A stretch of 64,000 nucleotides of DNA. It comes from Malaya genurostris (taxonomy: Eukaryota; Arthropoda; Insecta; Diptera; Culicidae). Under the pieces are notes generated by a model. That model worked only from the letters and a program-made list of their open reading frames with translations, searched no databases and was not told the origin of the DNA. The translations under genes were made by a program, and so were the position numbers. Positions 11,181 to 21,635 of the stretch are shown here, piece after piece. Within the stretch, counting starts at the first letter, position 1. Every line of letters begins with the position of its first letter. The stretch is from assembly GCF_030247185.1 (NCBI RefSeq), contig NC_080572.1, positions 296,904,314 to 296,968,313 of the forward strand, in the 5' to 3' direction.

Positions 11181-11760
11181 ATCTGGTGCAATCTGTACAT
11201 TTTTTAACAAAATCGAAAACTTTCTAAATGTCAAAGAGTTGAGATCAAAAAAATTTTTCGGGATAACACCCGATCTCGAAGTTTCATGCATTTCTAAGAC
11301 AAAACAGGAGAAACGGGTAACTTGCGAAATCCGTGCCATTTGAGCCAATTTGTTATGATATCCGATTTGATCGAATTTGGGCTCATTTAGAACTACAATG
11401 TAGTGCATAATCTCGTTCATATAGATTATGACGAGCATTTCGAGTTCTGGATATACAGGGTTCCGCAAACGAGTCTGGCACATTTATTATGTAAATTGAC
11501 AAAAGCTCCAAAGTGCTAGACGAAAAAACTGATCAGCAATAAAATGTAGAAGGATGAAGGCATAGAACCGTTTTTTTTTGACGAAATTTTAAAAATGATA
11601 TCCATTACTTGATATACAATTTTCGAGCCATTTTAAGAAATTATTGGTCACTTCTTTTCATAGCGATTTCGGCAATTTCACGGTGGATGTTGTCCCGCCG
11701 ATCACCCAAGACCCAAGGGCTTGTTAAAAAAAAACTTTTTTTAAATAGCTTCATAAATAG
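11181..11760. other. No gene; small shared motif with 39.37 kb
   Basis: GTGCCATTTGAGCCAATTTG (about 11,330) recurs at about 39,376. A 121-codon minus-strand frame (11,483-11,118) overlaps the dispersed repeat and shows no domain, so I do not call it a gene. Confidence 0.5.
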
Positions 11761-12102
11761 GAGTCACAGCTCGATAAGCCAAGCGGCCAAGGAAAATCAG
11801 TGCTTGTGGACACGATTCGTTTGTGGAAGTTTATTTCCAACACTGTCAACATTTCTCGCGAGGTATTGCATGTGGATGAAACGACGAATCTTCCTCGAAC
11901 GTTCGATGGAAAGAACGACGAGAAATTTGAAGAGCAATCGCATGTTTTTTATCCGAATGTGCAAGACTCTTCACAGAAAAGGATCGAACTCTTTCAACAT
12001 TCTCTGGTGTTCGGACAGTCCGGACGTGGCCCGGAGGTATTATTTTGGTTGTTTTTCAAAAAAATTTCACTCACAGCTTCAGAGTATTACATGAAGGCCC
12101 AG
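11761..12102 (+). CDS. Possible orphan exon with P-loop-like motif
   Basis: Exactly 114 open codons lie between a candidate acceptor (T-rich tract, then AAATAG ending at 11,760) and a candidate donor (CAG then GTATTT from 12,103), phase 0 at both ends. The product begins ESQLDKPSGQGKSVLVDT and contains HVDETTNLPRTFDG and GQSGRGPEVLFW. SGQGKS resembles the end of a Walker A loop, but the first glycine of the consensus is replaced by lysine, so nucleotide binding is unproven. I do not recognise the family. It is flanked by AT-rich and repeat DNA and no neighbouring exon was found. A second frame (11,609-12,094) is also open here, which weakens the case. It may be a degraded element or chance. 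Confidence 0.3.
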
Positions 12103-12364
12103 GTATTTTCGGCTTTAATTTTGAAATGTTTTTTATACTCATGAATAGTTGTAACGTACGACTGACTGATTCTTCAAAAACGAGTTATGAATAAAAAACG
12201 CGATGAGCGACACTCCAGTGCTCCGTGATAGAAAACTACTGAACGAAAAAAAACGTCCATTCTTCAACTTTCCGATCCCGCTATCGGTTTCTTTCTCCCT
12301 TGTTTGTTTCAAATGCAACTGGAGAACAAAATATGTCAGATTCTTTTGTGCAACCCTGTATAAT
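12103..12364. other. Spacer before MITE, nothing recognised
   Basis: AT-rich sequence with short frames on both strands that run into the MITE; none is supportable. Confidence 0.5.
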
Positions 12365-12699
12365 CTCATGAACAGGGATGCCAGGTCATTTATGCAAAAA
12401 TCTGTGCTCAAGCCAAAAACCTTGCCGTGCAAAATCTGTGCACGTTTCCCGTACCAAAAAAGTTTAGCAGAATCATTTTGGTGAGCAAAAAAAAACAAAA
12501 AGGGTCCAACCGCTCTGTACTTTTTACTACGAAACTGTGATCAATTTTCAAAAATCTGTCAAAATCTGTGATCTATTGCAGAATCTGTGATCATTTTCAG
12601 AAATCTGTTAAAATCTGGGCCATTTTTAAAATCTGTGCAGAAAGTTGAAAATCTCTGAAACACAAATTAATCTGTAAACCTGGCATCCCTGCTCATGAG
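12365..12699. mobile_element. hAT-like MITE with 8-bp target duplication
   Basis: Terminal inverted repeats CAGGGATGCCAGGT (from 12,373) and ACCTGGCATCCCTG (to 12,691) bound 319 bp. The flanks are CTCATGAA (12,365-12,372) and CTCATGAG (12,692-12,699), a direct duplication of 8 bp with one mismatch. An 8-bp duplication with CAGGG ends fits the hAT superfamily. The inside is non-coding and carries many copies of AAATCTGTG-like motifs, a subterminal-repeat pattern common in hAT elements. Confidence 0.85.
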
Positions 12700-12929
12700 T
12701 GATGTAACCGACAAAATTATCCGCTTTCTCGGACATATTTCAACCGATTTCGACATACTTGGGCTCGATTGAAAGTGCAAAGGAGTCAATAACAAAGTTA
12801 AAATTTGTTTATTGCTCGATTCACTAATATTATGTTTTAAAAATTAGCTCATCGAAAAAAATGACATAAGCAGAACAGTAGTTTCAAAACTTTGTTCTCT
12901 TTTTCATTTACCCTTTCAGTCATTTGCGA
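12700..12929. other. AT-rich spacer, nothing recognised
   Basis: Low-complexity AT-rich DNA without frames. Confidence 0.5.
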
Positions 12930-13040
12930 GTTTCAGTGAAAATCCCATAGTATGCAGTGTCGGTATTCAACCGAAACTTTGAGAATCGATAATGAGAGAA
13001 CAAGTTTTTACAATGACTTTTACCTGTTGGTGCTCGAAAA
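12930..13040 (+). repeat. Dispersed repeat shared with 61,292-61,397
   Basis: About 105 bp (GTGAAAATCCCATAGTAT, CAGTGTCGGTATTCAACCGA, ACAATGACTTTTACCTGTTG) match 61,292-61,397 in the same orientation with modest divergence. Family unknown. The second copy abuts the broken 5' end of a DD37E element. Confidence 0.8.
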
Positions 13041-15464
13041 ATATTTTGAAACTATGAATATGTTATTCTAAATTATCCAGCATATTGAAAATATTTTAAG
13101 ATCGTGCACCGGGCACGCATATCTCAAATAATAACTTGGCTGTTATCGACTCGACACTCGATTCTTTTTCTAACAAAAACATCCGGTCTATTTTTGTAGA
13201 AATTCGCAATACTAGCTAGAACTATTCTGGTAACTTGCTTGTATTAACGCCCATCGCCGAAAAGTTCGTTGCTTAGCAACCCAACTGTTTTGCTCTTCTG
13301 AGCTTCAAAATGAATTCTCGGAATCGGTTCAAAAACACAACCGATGATCTTAATTGAAGAGATTGTTTTCCGCGATGTCATTGTCTTATCGTCAAATGTA
13401 AATGAAATTTTCCCACTGCTGCTGCTTCCCGGTGAACCGACAGAACGATCAGTCAGCTCAAATCCACTGTCAGTGGAACCGACGAAGCTTTCATTTATCG
13501 GACACCAGCGCAGATTCCCTTGTTTACATACTCATTTCGTTGTGTCATTCCGGCATCCATCCGAAACAACCAAAACAACCGAACAACGGAATCCGGAGTG
13601 TTGCAAAACGAGAAAAGCTCCTCCGATTGGAATCTTTTGTCATGGTGGGATTTTCATTTTCGCTCCCACTGCTCTGCTTGTCGTCGTTGCTACCCGACAA
13701 CCGTCGCCTACTGGGTGTCGATAATGCTAGTAAATGGGAGGGATTTTCTTGTTTTCCCCTCCAGACCGACCACATTTTAGTAGTACAACTTCCGAAAATA
13801 TGTTGTGTGATTTATCTATGCAAATCGTGAGAAGCGGCCCTTGACTGGTCTGTACAATGTTCAAGAGAGCTGCTTCTGGAGGAAGTTTGGATAAGGCGGG
13901 CTTAAATCCATTTTTCAAGAACTGAAACATGATTCATGATTTAATATATCATACCGGCTGAATCTGTTTAAGTTCGTTGAAATACTTTGTGCTAAAACAG
14001 AAAACTCTTCAGGTAAAATGATAATGAAGTGCTTTGTTCGGAATTAAAAAGTTTTAATGTATTAAAGCACTACAATGTTTGAGTATTTACTGGAAACTTA
14101 ATTCAGTCATCCTATTGATGACAATTGTTGATACTTATGATTATTCAGCTAATGGCTCTTTTGGCTATATGCATGATGCAGCGTCTCGAACATAACAATC
14201 GTAAATCCATGTGCCGGTAAGCTCGAAATTATTGCTCCAAAAACCCGAACGACACGTTGAATAAATTATTCAATTTTATTATCTTCTTCGAGATTCTTGC
14301 GGCTGGATCCGGCTAATGGCTAAACACGAAGAAACAACGTCACTTTAATGGAATGGGCTAAGGATTACTGCCCGAAACAATGCTACTGTACTCTACATAA
14401 AACAAACAGTTCTGCTGGGAGGGGGTGGGAATGGGATCGACTTGATTCGGATTCGGAATCTAATCGAACCATACCAGAGTCCCAAAACATGCACACACGC
14501 ACACACACTAACCAAGCGGAAAGTGTTTTATGGGCGAGGGCAGAAATTTCATCCGTTCCGATTTATTCATTACCAATTTGTTATTTTTATAGGGAATTAA
14601 TGCTAATAGGTCCCATCCGAGTGTTCGGAATGGAACTCGGAAGTGTGCAGGTCATTATTGGTGATGGTGGTACGGCATACGGTGCTGGTTTCTGTTCTGG
14701 CGAACGAGAGTGTGTAGGTGTGTGTGCGGCTAAAATAATGGATTGATCAAATAATTATAATGTAACAACAGATAATCAGAATCCCAGAGCGGCGATCGTA
14801 GCTTGTGCTAAAATTATATTTGTGCATTCGACTGTGCTCAATATAGACGCCTATTGGCGCTGATTATTATTAGATATACCGTAAGGCTTCTCAATGCCGG
14901 CAACATGATTTCCACAAACTGTTCGAAGCCCGTAATCGGAACGACGACGGTAGTTTTGGCCAATAAACCCGATTGGAATTCTGTCGCCAGATTAACAGTA
15001 AATATTGATCCAATGATACACAGTCTTATGAACGATAAAACATAATGGTTTAGATGTTGTTGGAAGAGAATTGATTAGCCGCATGAGCTTCGTGTGCTGA
15101 TGCAAAAATTGGATTCAGAAATTTATTGTTTAATTGATAATCTGGAACATGAACAGCGGAGTGTTTGGGTGAACTAATATCTGCAAATTGACACCTCCAG
15201 TTGAATATCGTATCCATCGGTTTAAAACAAACAAGCGTAAGTAGTTTAGCGGAAATCTGGAACTGATCAATTGAGTTTCAAATTTACTAAAATGGTTATT
15301 GAAATTTATTTTTATTACGATTAGTTTCAATGGCAGTAGTGAAAACATTTGTTGTCCGAGAACAGTGTACTTCAGAGATTTCGATAAGCAATTATTTTAC
15401 ATCATTAATGGAGAACGAATGATGACATCACAAATGAACTCGTGAAGAATAAAATTCATATTTA
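13041..15464. other. Unique-looking DNA, no gene recognised
   Basis: 13,344-13,830 is more GC-rich and open in three plus frames and one minus frame at once, which points to low stop density and not to a particular gene. 14,348-14,746 has one 132-codon frame without domains. I see no repeats or RNA genes. Confidence 0.45.
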
Positions 15465-16575
15465 AAACCTTAAGAAATACAAAACGAAGTACAGGAAGAA
15501 GTACAATAAGAGATATCAAAAGAAGTACAAAAAGAAGCACAAAAAGAAGTACACAAAAATGTACAACACAAAATACAAAGAGAAGTACGAAAAAAAAGTA
15601 CCAAAGAAGTACAAAACCAAGTACAAAAGAAATGCAAATGCAAAAATAAGTACAAAAATAAGTACAAAGAAGAGCACAAAATAAAATACAAAAAAGTATA
15701 AAAAGTAACCCAAAAAGAAGTACAAAAAGGAGTACAAATAGAAGTGCAAATAGAAGTACAAAGTACAAAGAGAAGCACGAAAAATAAGTACAAAACCAAG
15801 TACAAAAAAAAAGCACAAAACCGAGTACAAAAAGAAGTGCAAAAAAGTACAAAATGAAGTACAAAAAATTACAAATAATTGCAAAAAAGTAAAAAAAAAG
15901 GAGTACAAAGGAGTACAAAAGAGTACAAAAAACTAAAAAAGGGTACGAAAAGTTCAAAACAATATTGAAAAAAACTGGAAAAGTACACAAAAATTATCCA
16001 AAAAGTACACAAAATTTACACAAAAATACCCAAGAAGTACACAAAAAGTGCACGAAAACTACACAAAATGTAAACAACAAGTACACAAAATTTACACAAA
16101 AGTATACAAAATGTACACAAAAAGTTCACAAAATGTAAACAAAATTTACACAAAAAATAAATAAAAAGTGCACAAAAAGTGCACAAAAAGTATACAAAAA
16201 GTACACAAAAAGTACCCAAAAAGCACTCAAAAAGTACACAAAAAAGATACAAAAAAACTTAAAAAAGTACACAAAATACCCAAGAAGTACACAAAATGTA
16301 CAGAAAAAGAGCACGAAAAAGTTCACAAAATGCACCCAAAAAATAACACAAAAAGCGCAAAAAAAGTACACAAAAGGCACACGAAAAGCAAACAAAAAGC
16401 ACAAAAAAATACTTAAAAAGTACACAAAAAGTACAAAAAAGTACAAAAAAAGTACACAAAAAGCACACAAAAAGTACTCAAAAAGGACACAAAAAGCATA
16501 AAATAGTACCCAAAAAGTACTCAAAAAGGACACAAAAAGTACATAAAACGAACACAAAAGGTACACACACAATTT
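15465..16575. repeat. Degenerate A-tract/GTAC minisatellite, period about 11
   Basis: About 1.1 kb of variants of GTACACAAAAA. The first third is looser (AAGTACAAAAAGAAGTAC). From about 16,000 the unit is mostly 11 bp with a 4-6 base A tract in each unit. Because the unit avoids stops when read on the minus strand, frames of up to 197 codons rich in Phe, Cys, Leu and Tyr appear. They are not genes. Confidence 0.95.
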
Positions 16576-16919
16576 CTAACCACATGATTTTCATAAGTAA
16601 GCAATCTTTTCTACAGGAATGGGATTTCTTGTTCATCCGTACATATGCAGGAATCAAACTCGAACGCAATCGGATTCAATGAATTCCATCTTCCATTTAA
16701 GTATTTCACATGGAATAGGTGAAAGTAGTATGAAGCGCCTCATCTTAGTGGTACTTCTTCTTTTCTGTTTGAACAATAAACAAATTTTCTAAACATAAAC
16801 TGTATCATTCCGTAGAATTTCTCTGTCTTTGGAAAAATGTGTTTAATCATATTTTATCATTGCTTCTTAACGAAAATGCAACGAAATATCCCCTTTTTTC
16901 AAGGAAGACGTATAAAAAA
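16576..16919. other. AT-rich spacer, nothing recognised
   Basis: No frames, repeats or RNA genes that I can support. Confidence 0.5.
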
Positions 16920-17165
16920 TATGGAAATTGCGTTTTTTGTCTTTCTCATATGGAAAGGCTTTGCAATCGCACAATAACTATACAAGTGAATTTAATTTAG
17001 TTTCGAACTTCCGTTTCAGAAGTAACGGAGTAAAATGTGCCAAAAAAAATTCAGACACCGCTCAACCAATTTTCACAAGCTTAGCCTAGAACATTCGGGT
17101 ACGACTCCCGGCTAAGGAATTACAGACTGATAAGTAAAAAAAAATATTTTTCGAGATCGTGTTTC
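16920..17165 (+). repeat. Dispersed mosquito-type repeat, single decayed copy
   Basis: It carries the family's left-end block (CTTTCTCATATGGAAAGGC, TTTGCAATCGCAC). One decayed unit follows, with GTAACGGAGTAAAATGTGC and CTCAACCAATTTTCACAAGC, paralleling the start of the copy at 32.4 kb. Confidence 0.7.
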
Positions 17166-20100
17166 CATGCATGACACGGAAAAGTCGATCCAAATACTTT
17201 CAACTAGCCGTATAATTCTTCAAATGGACAAGTCTGGTTATTAGATGATCAAATGCATTGTATTGGGGATCTTCGTTCTCGTTTCCGAAAGTACAGGAAA
17301 AGGCGAAAATCACTCCAATGTTCAGTTCTTGCTTTTTCCCATATGCAAAGTACAGTCGAAGTATACTGCAAATCTTTTCTGAAGCAGTACAAATAAGCAA
17401 CGAAAAGTTCGAGCTTGGAAAAACTTGGAGTACTAAACGTCCTTTTTTCAATACATCGAATTATCATGAGGAACTGAGACACTAGTATGATCACTGAATT
17501 TCTCTTTCCAATGTAATCTTTACCACCGTACACAATAAATCTAAATTGCTTCTACACGGCCAATGATGATCAATCAGGAATCAGAACTTATTGGATCATG
17601 TAGCACGTTCCCCTATTTGGATATTTGTGCCTTGCCATGGCTTCTCATCTTTTTCCTGATGGGATAAATAAATAAATCCTTCTGCATTTCCGAAAGGATG
17701 CTGAACGATCTTCAGAGGCCAAGATGCATATTTATTAAAACCTCCAACCCCCGAGAGGATTTAAAGTTTTTACAAAAGCGACACCATTCTGCATTCCCGG
17801 AAGAATGCAGAACGATTCGCAGTTTGTATTAGCAGAAGTAAATTCGGTACCCCATAAGGGATGCCAACTAATCTTCTAAAATCTTTTAGGATAGAAACAG
17901 AAGGGATTCATTCACTCCAGGAAGAACGATGAAAACCTCTGACTATAGCTCCTTACCACATTGGGTGAGAATATCCTTTAATTTTAATTCCTCATAAACA
18001 TACTCAACTATGTATAGAGAACCAAAAACCCGCATACGTAGTTGCATCAATGCGGGACAGTGCAGTCGGCCAATGATGATCAGAGGTTAGCATTGAATGT
18101 ATATAGCCGTGAATGTGGATCCATTTCACCGAATCCTTCAATATCGTAACAATAGACAGAGTTACTATCCCGTGACATTAGTGTCAAAATAGTAAAGATT
18201 ATATGTGGAAGATACGGCCGCGTTTATCTTTTGCGGGAGCACGATATCACAAAAACTAATGAATCGATTCAGTTCAAATTTTCAGATGTTGTTTCTAATT
18301 GCCTATTGCATAATTTTCTTTCATAACGAAGCCAAACCTAGAATCGAGCGCTGCGTTATCACGTCACGACATAGTTTTAACGTACGAAAAGTCCACAACA
18401 GAAGTTTAATGGTTTATCGATCCAGCTGAATGAGTCCATTCGAAAGGACACCATAAACCCGTGCTGAAGTGATTTCAATTAGCTGCAGATATCATTCGCT
18501 ATACCGAAACGACGGAGTACTTTCGCTGCAATAACGACAAATCCGAAGCAGGCGAATCGAGAGCGCAAGCAAACGACTGGCAGCTGCGGACAAACAAAGG
18601 CACCAAATCCGTAGAAAATTGTTAATTTTGTTCAGCAGGTCAACTGCATCGTAAACAGTCTGGTTGAAGGAGAACTTTCAGTTCAGCAGGCTTCCCTTCC
18701 ACCTCCTCGTTTGAATGTCACACGCTTGGTTGGCTGGAAATGAGTAGAAAACAAGAAAAGCGCTCGTAAAATGGTAGAAACAATCTTTCACGGTTCGGAT
18801 CGCTCGGTGGAGGCAAAGTGGTCTTGATCTCTTGTTTCACTATTTCGCCGGGGACCCATTGTCACAGTTTATGTTGTTGTTGCTTATGATGACCTGCAAT
18901 CTGCAGCGAACCCAAACAGAAAAATACGATGAAGTTCTCTCTGATGAATAGAGCATCTCCGGCATCGTTTTTCCGCTCCGACGGAACAGCAGCGAATGGA
19001 AGGCGGCGATTCAAGGGACAGTAAGATAAAAGGATTACACCGTTTTAGCTTCACCGAACTTCTTGAGCAGGGTAGGTCTGCGGTTTGATTGGGGTTCGGT
19101 CACTGTTTGCCTGCCAGAGCACGAATCTTACGAACAGGAACAGTGACTGCATGTGCACTTTCTAGTATAATGGATTTTAAATCCGTTTAAGCTGTTACAT
19201 AATTTGCGGAGCAAAAATCACATTCGTATCAAATGATCACCATCCCACCCACTCGCCATTAGCTTTGCCAGCATGCTCGTTTGTTCATTATCATAAACAT
19301 ATAAACATAGATCGCAGATTGCTCGCTTCTTCCAATTACCCTACTTTGCAAGAGTTGGCTCTGGATTCCAACCGAACCGAGCCGAACCACCGCAAGCCTT
19401 CAGGCCGCCTGGGTAATTGTACACACACACAGACTACTAGAGTCCCGGCACGTAGTTATAGTTATATTGCTCCTGATGCTGATAGCAGTTTTGTTTCGCT
19501 GCACCGTTGCATCTAATTTGTAAATACTGGTGCACTTCGGTGCACTCTCCTGCCGCCTCCAATCACGGTTGGTCGGCCAGTTTGAGGAAACACCTCGACA
19601 CGCCTGGTGCTTTGTAGGCCTCGACTTACGGTTCACCTCGGATCCGGTGAAATGGATTAAACGCACCTCGATGCATCACTCGCAGTCAGCCACACATTCA
19701 CACACACACAGACACCAATGTGTAGATAAAACAGCTTGGACCCGGTAAAATTCGAAGTAAGTGCGGTTTCCTGCGACGCCTGAGGAAGTTGTAGAGCTGA
19801 TCGCGAGATTATGACTTTTTTCTAGTGCTTCCGTTCCGCTCGAGGTATCTGCCATGGAAACTGTTTTAATAGCGTGTCGTTTGCAGCTTAATTATGATTA
19901 CATTTAATTATTTAGATGCTAAATTTGTAGAACAATTTTTTAATCCGCTTAATAACTCACACTGGCACTGGTGAGGCTTTGTTATGTTTCACGGTGGTAT
20001 TTAAACACTAGGGGTAGAATTTCCATGGTTCTAATTAGACCTCATTCCGTTGAATTCGTTCCGTTCCGTTGAAAGCAAATCCACATTTGACAAAATTTAT

Positions 20101-20199
20101 AAGAACGTAATTCATTAAAAAAATGATCTAATTTACATATTTCAGCACATGAAAATAGCTGAAAATGCATTGAACATCGGTTATTTTTTTCCATAAATA
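17166..20199. other. Unique-looking DNA, no gene recognised
   Basis: CGGCCAATGATGATCA occurs twice (about 17,557 and 18,066). GGGATAAATAAATAAATCC near 17,661 resembles a LINE 3' tail but has no coding neighbour. 18,400-19,850 is relatively GC-rich with short frames only (19,265-19,516, 19,530-19,748). I see no RNA gene. Confidence 0.45.
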
Positions 20200-21084
20200 C
20201 GTTTCTTTCATAATATACATAAGTTTTCCTTCGCCGTGGCATCCACAATACACAGTACTTTAAACCTAATACATTTCGAATATTATATTAGTATGTTAGT
20301 ATTCATTAGTTAATCTAAACACTGTTTTTATCAAGCGATTTGCTATTATAAATTACATTACATAAAATACATTCATTTTATACATGATCTTATAACTATT
20401 TCAAGTTTGTTTGTATCAGTTCATCACTTTTATTTAATATAAGATAGCTGGTTATTGGTTGAACTCATGGAAGAGAAAACAATTTAACATAAAATAAAAT
20501 TTAAATTGGAACTCCAATGGACTTAATGAAATGGTAAGGTCACGACAAACAAGACTGTCGCGAACTGGGACATTGGATAGTCTACCTTGGGTACGCAAGG
20601 AATTTATTAGTTGAGATCTGACATCACGATACTCCACGCATGTCCAAACAATATGGTCAATATCGCGGCAACCTTCGCCACAAGCACAATGATTAGTCTC
20701 GGAAAGTCCAATTCGAAGAAGATGTGCATCTAACGTGTAGTGATTGGACATGAGTCTGGACATCACACGAATGAAGTCCCTACTCACATCCAGTCCCCTG
20801 AACCATGCCTTTGTCGATATTTAAGGTATAATTGAGTGCATCCACCGACCCAGATCATCTTTATCCCAAGAAGCTTGCCAGCTGGCAAGTGTTCTTTGGC
20901 GAGACTCGCTATAGAATTCGTTGAAAGCAATCGGTCTCTCATAAATTTCACCCTCAATAGCACCACGTTTGGCTAAAATATCGGCTCTTTCATTGCCTGG
21001 AATGGAGCAATGAGCCGGGACCCAAACTATTGTGATTTGATAATTATTATTCAATATGACGTTTATTTTGCCCAAGAAAAACAA

Positions 21085-21635
21085 TTAATTTTTAACGATT
21101 TATTAATTTTAGTTTGACGTAAAGCCGCCATGACTAAGTTCAGTTTTTGCAATGACTGAGCGGAAATATATACTGGAGAAGCCAAGTTAAAGAAAAACTA
21201 ACAGAAAAGATGAATTTTTGGAAAAAGATACGCTCAGAGACAGGACTCGAACCTGCGTTCTTATGCATTCCGTGCATAATACACTCTCCTACTCAATGCT
21301 TGATCGGAGAAATAGGTATAAAGCGAGAGGACTAGTGTTTGATGGACAGAGAAGATGTTTGGATGGAAGGTATTGGTCGGGTGACGGCCGGGATGTAGAC
21401 CATGTTCGATGTACGTTGCTACTATGTCTGTTTCAAGTTTTAGAGTGACTAAAGCAAGATCAGAGTGGCGAAATGGTAGCGCGAATGCACGGAATGCATA
21501 AGAACGCAGGTTCGAGTCCTGTCTCTGAGCGTATCTTTTTCCAAAAATTCATCTTTTCTGTTAGTATTTCTTTAACTTGGCTTCTCCAATATATATTTCC
21601 GCTCAGTCATTGCAAAAACTGAATTAATTTTTGCC
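21085..21635. mobile_element. Foldback insertion with tRNA-like arms inside LINE RNase H
   Basis: The left arm (about 21,139-21,275) and right arm (about 21,488-21,625) are near-perfect inverted repeats of about 137 bp. They read CAGTTTTTGCAATGACTGAG outward and TATGCACGGAATGCATAAG inward. Each arm contains GGTTCGAGTCCTG (reverse complement on the left), a B-box-like sequence. AATTAATTTTT flanks both sides (about 21,082 and 21,623) and is the likely target duplication, of about 9-11 bp. Removing the insert and one flank copy rejoins the LINE frame in phase (AAGKN next to LFFLGKINV, with one stop at the junction). About 45 bp at the left is not mirrored at the right. No protein is encoded. Confidence 0.8.
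21459..21529 (+). tRNA. tRNA-like sequence, probably pseudo-tRNA/SINE-type
   Basis: It folds as a cloverleaf: acceptor ATCAGAG/CTCTGAG (6 of 7 pairs), A-box TGGCGAAATGGTAGC, D stem GCG/CGC, anticodon stem of 4 pairs with loop ACGGAAT, and T arm GCAGG-TTCGAGT-CCTGT with an exact B-box core GGTTCGAGTCC. The loop would place GGA as anticodon (Ser), but position 33 is C instead of U and the long variable arm of tRNA-Ser is absent. It is therefore unlikely to be a working tRNA. The anticodon, T and acceptor 3' parts are mirrored in the left arm of the foldback (21,228-21,275). Confidence 0.5.

Noticed and set aside
11118..11483. 121-codon minus frame
   Set aside because: It overlaps a dispersed repeat also found at 50.1 kb, where the frame is not open, and has no domain.
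13344..13830. Four overlapping frames of 76-142 codons
   Set aside because: Simultaneous openness in several frames indicates low stop density. No conserved motif or splice structure supports one of them.
15397..16669. Minus-strand Phe/Cys/Leu/Tyr-rich frames that look like multi-pass membrane proteins
   Set aside because: Hydrophobicity is a by-product of translating the complement of an A-rich 11-base minisatellite; parallel frames overlap.
17661..17680. GATAAATAAATAAATCC considered as a LINE 3' tail
   Set aside because: No adjacent LINE coding sequence in either direction; too short to support alone.
21459..21529. Functional tRNA-Ser(GGA) gene
   Set aside because: No long variable arm, C at position 33, imperfect acceptor end and location inside a foldback element. 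Kept only as tRNA-like sequence.
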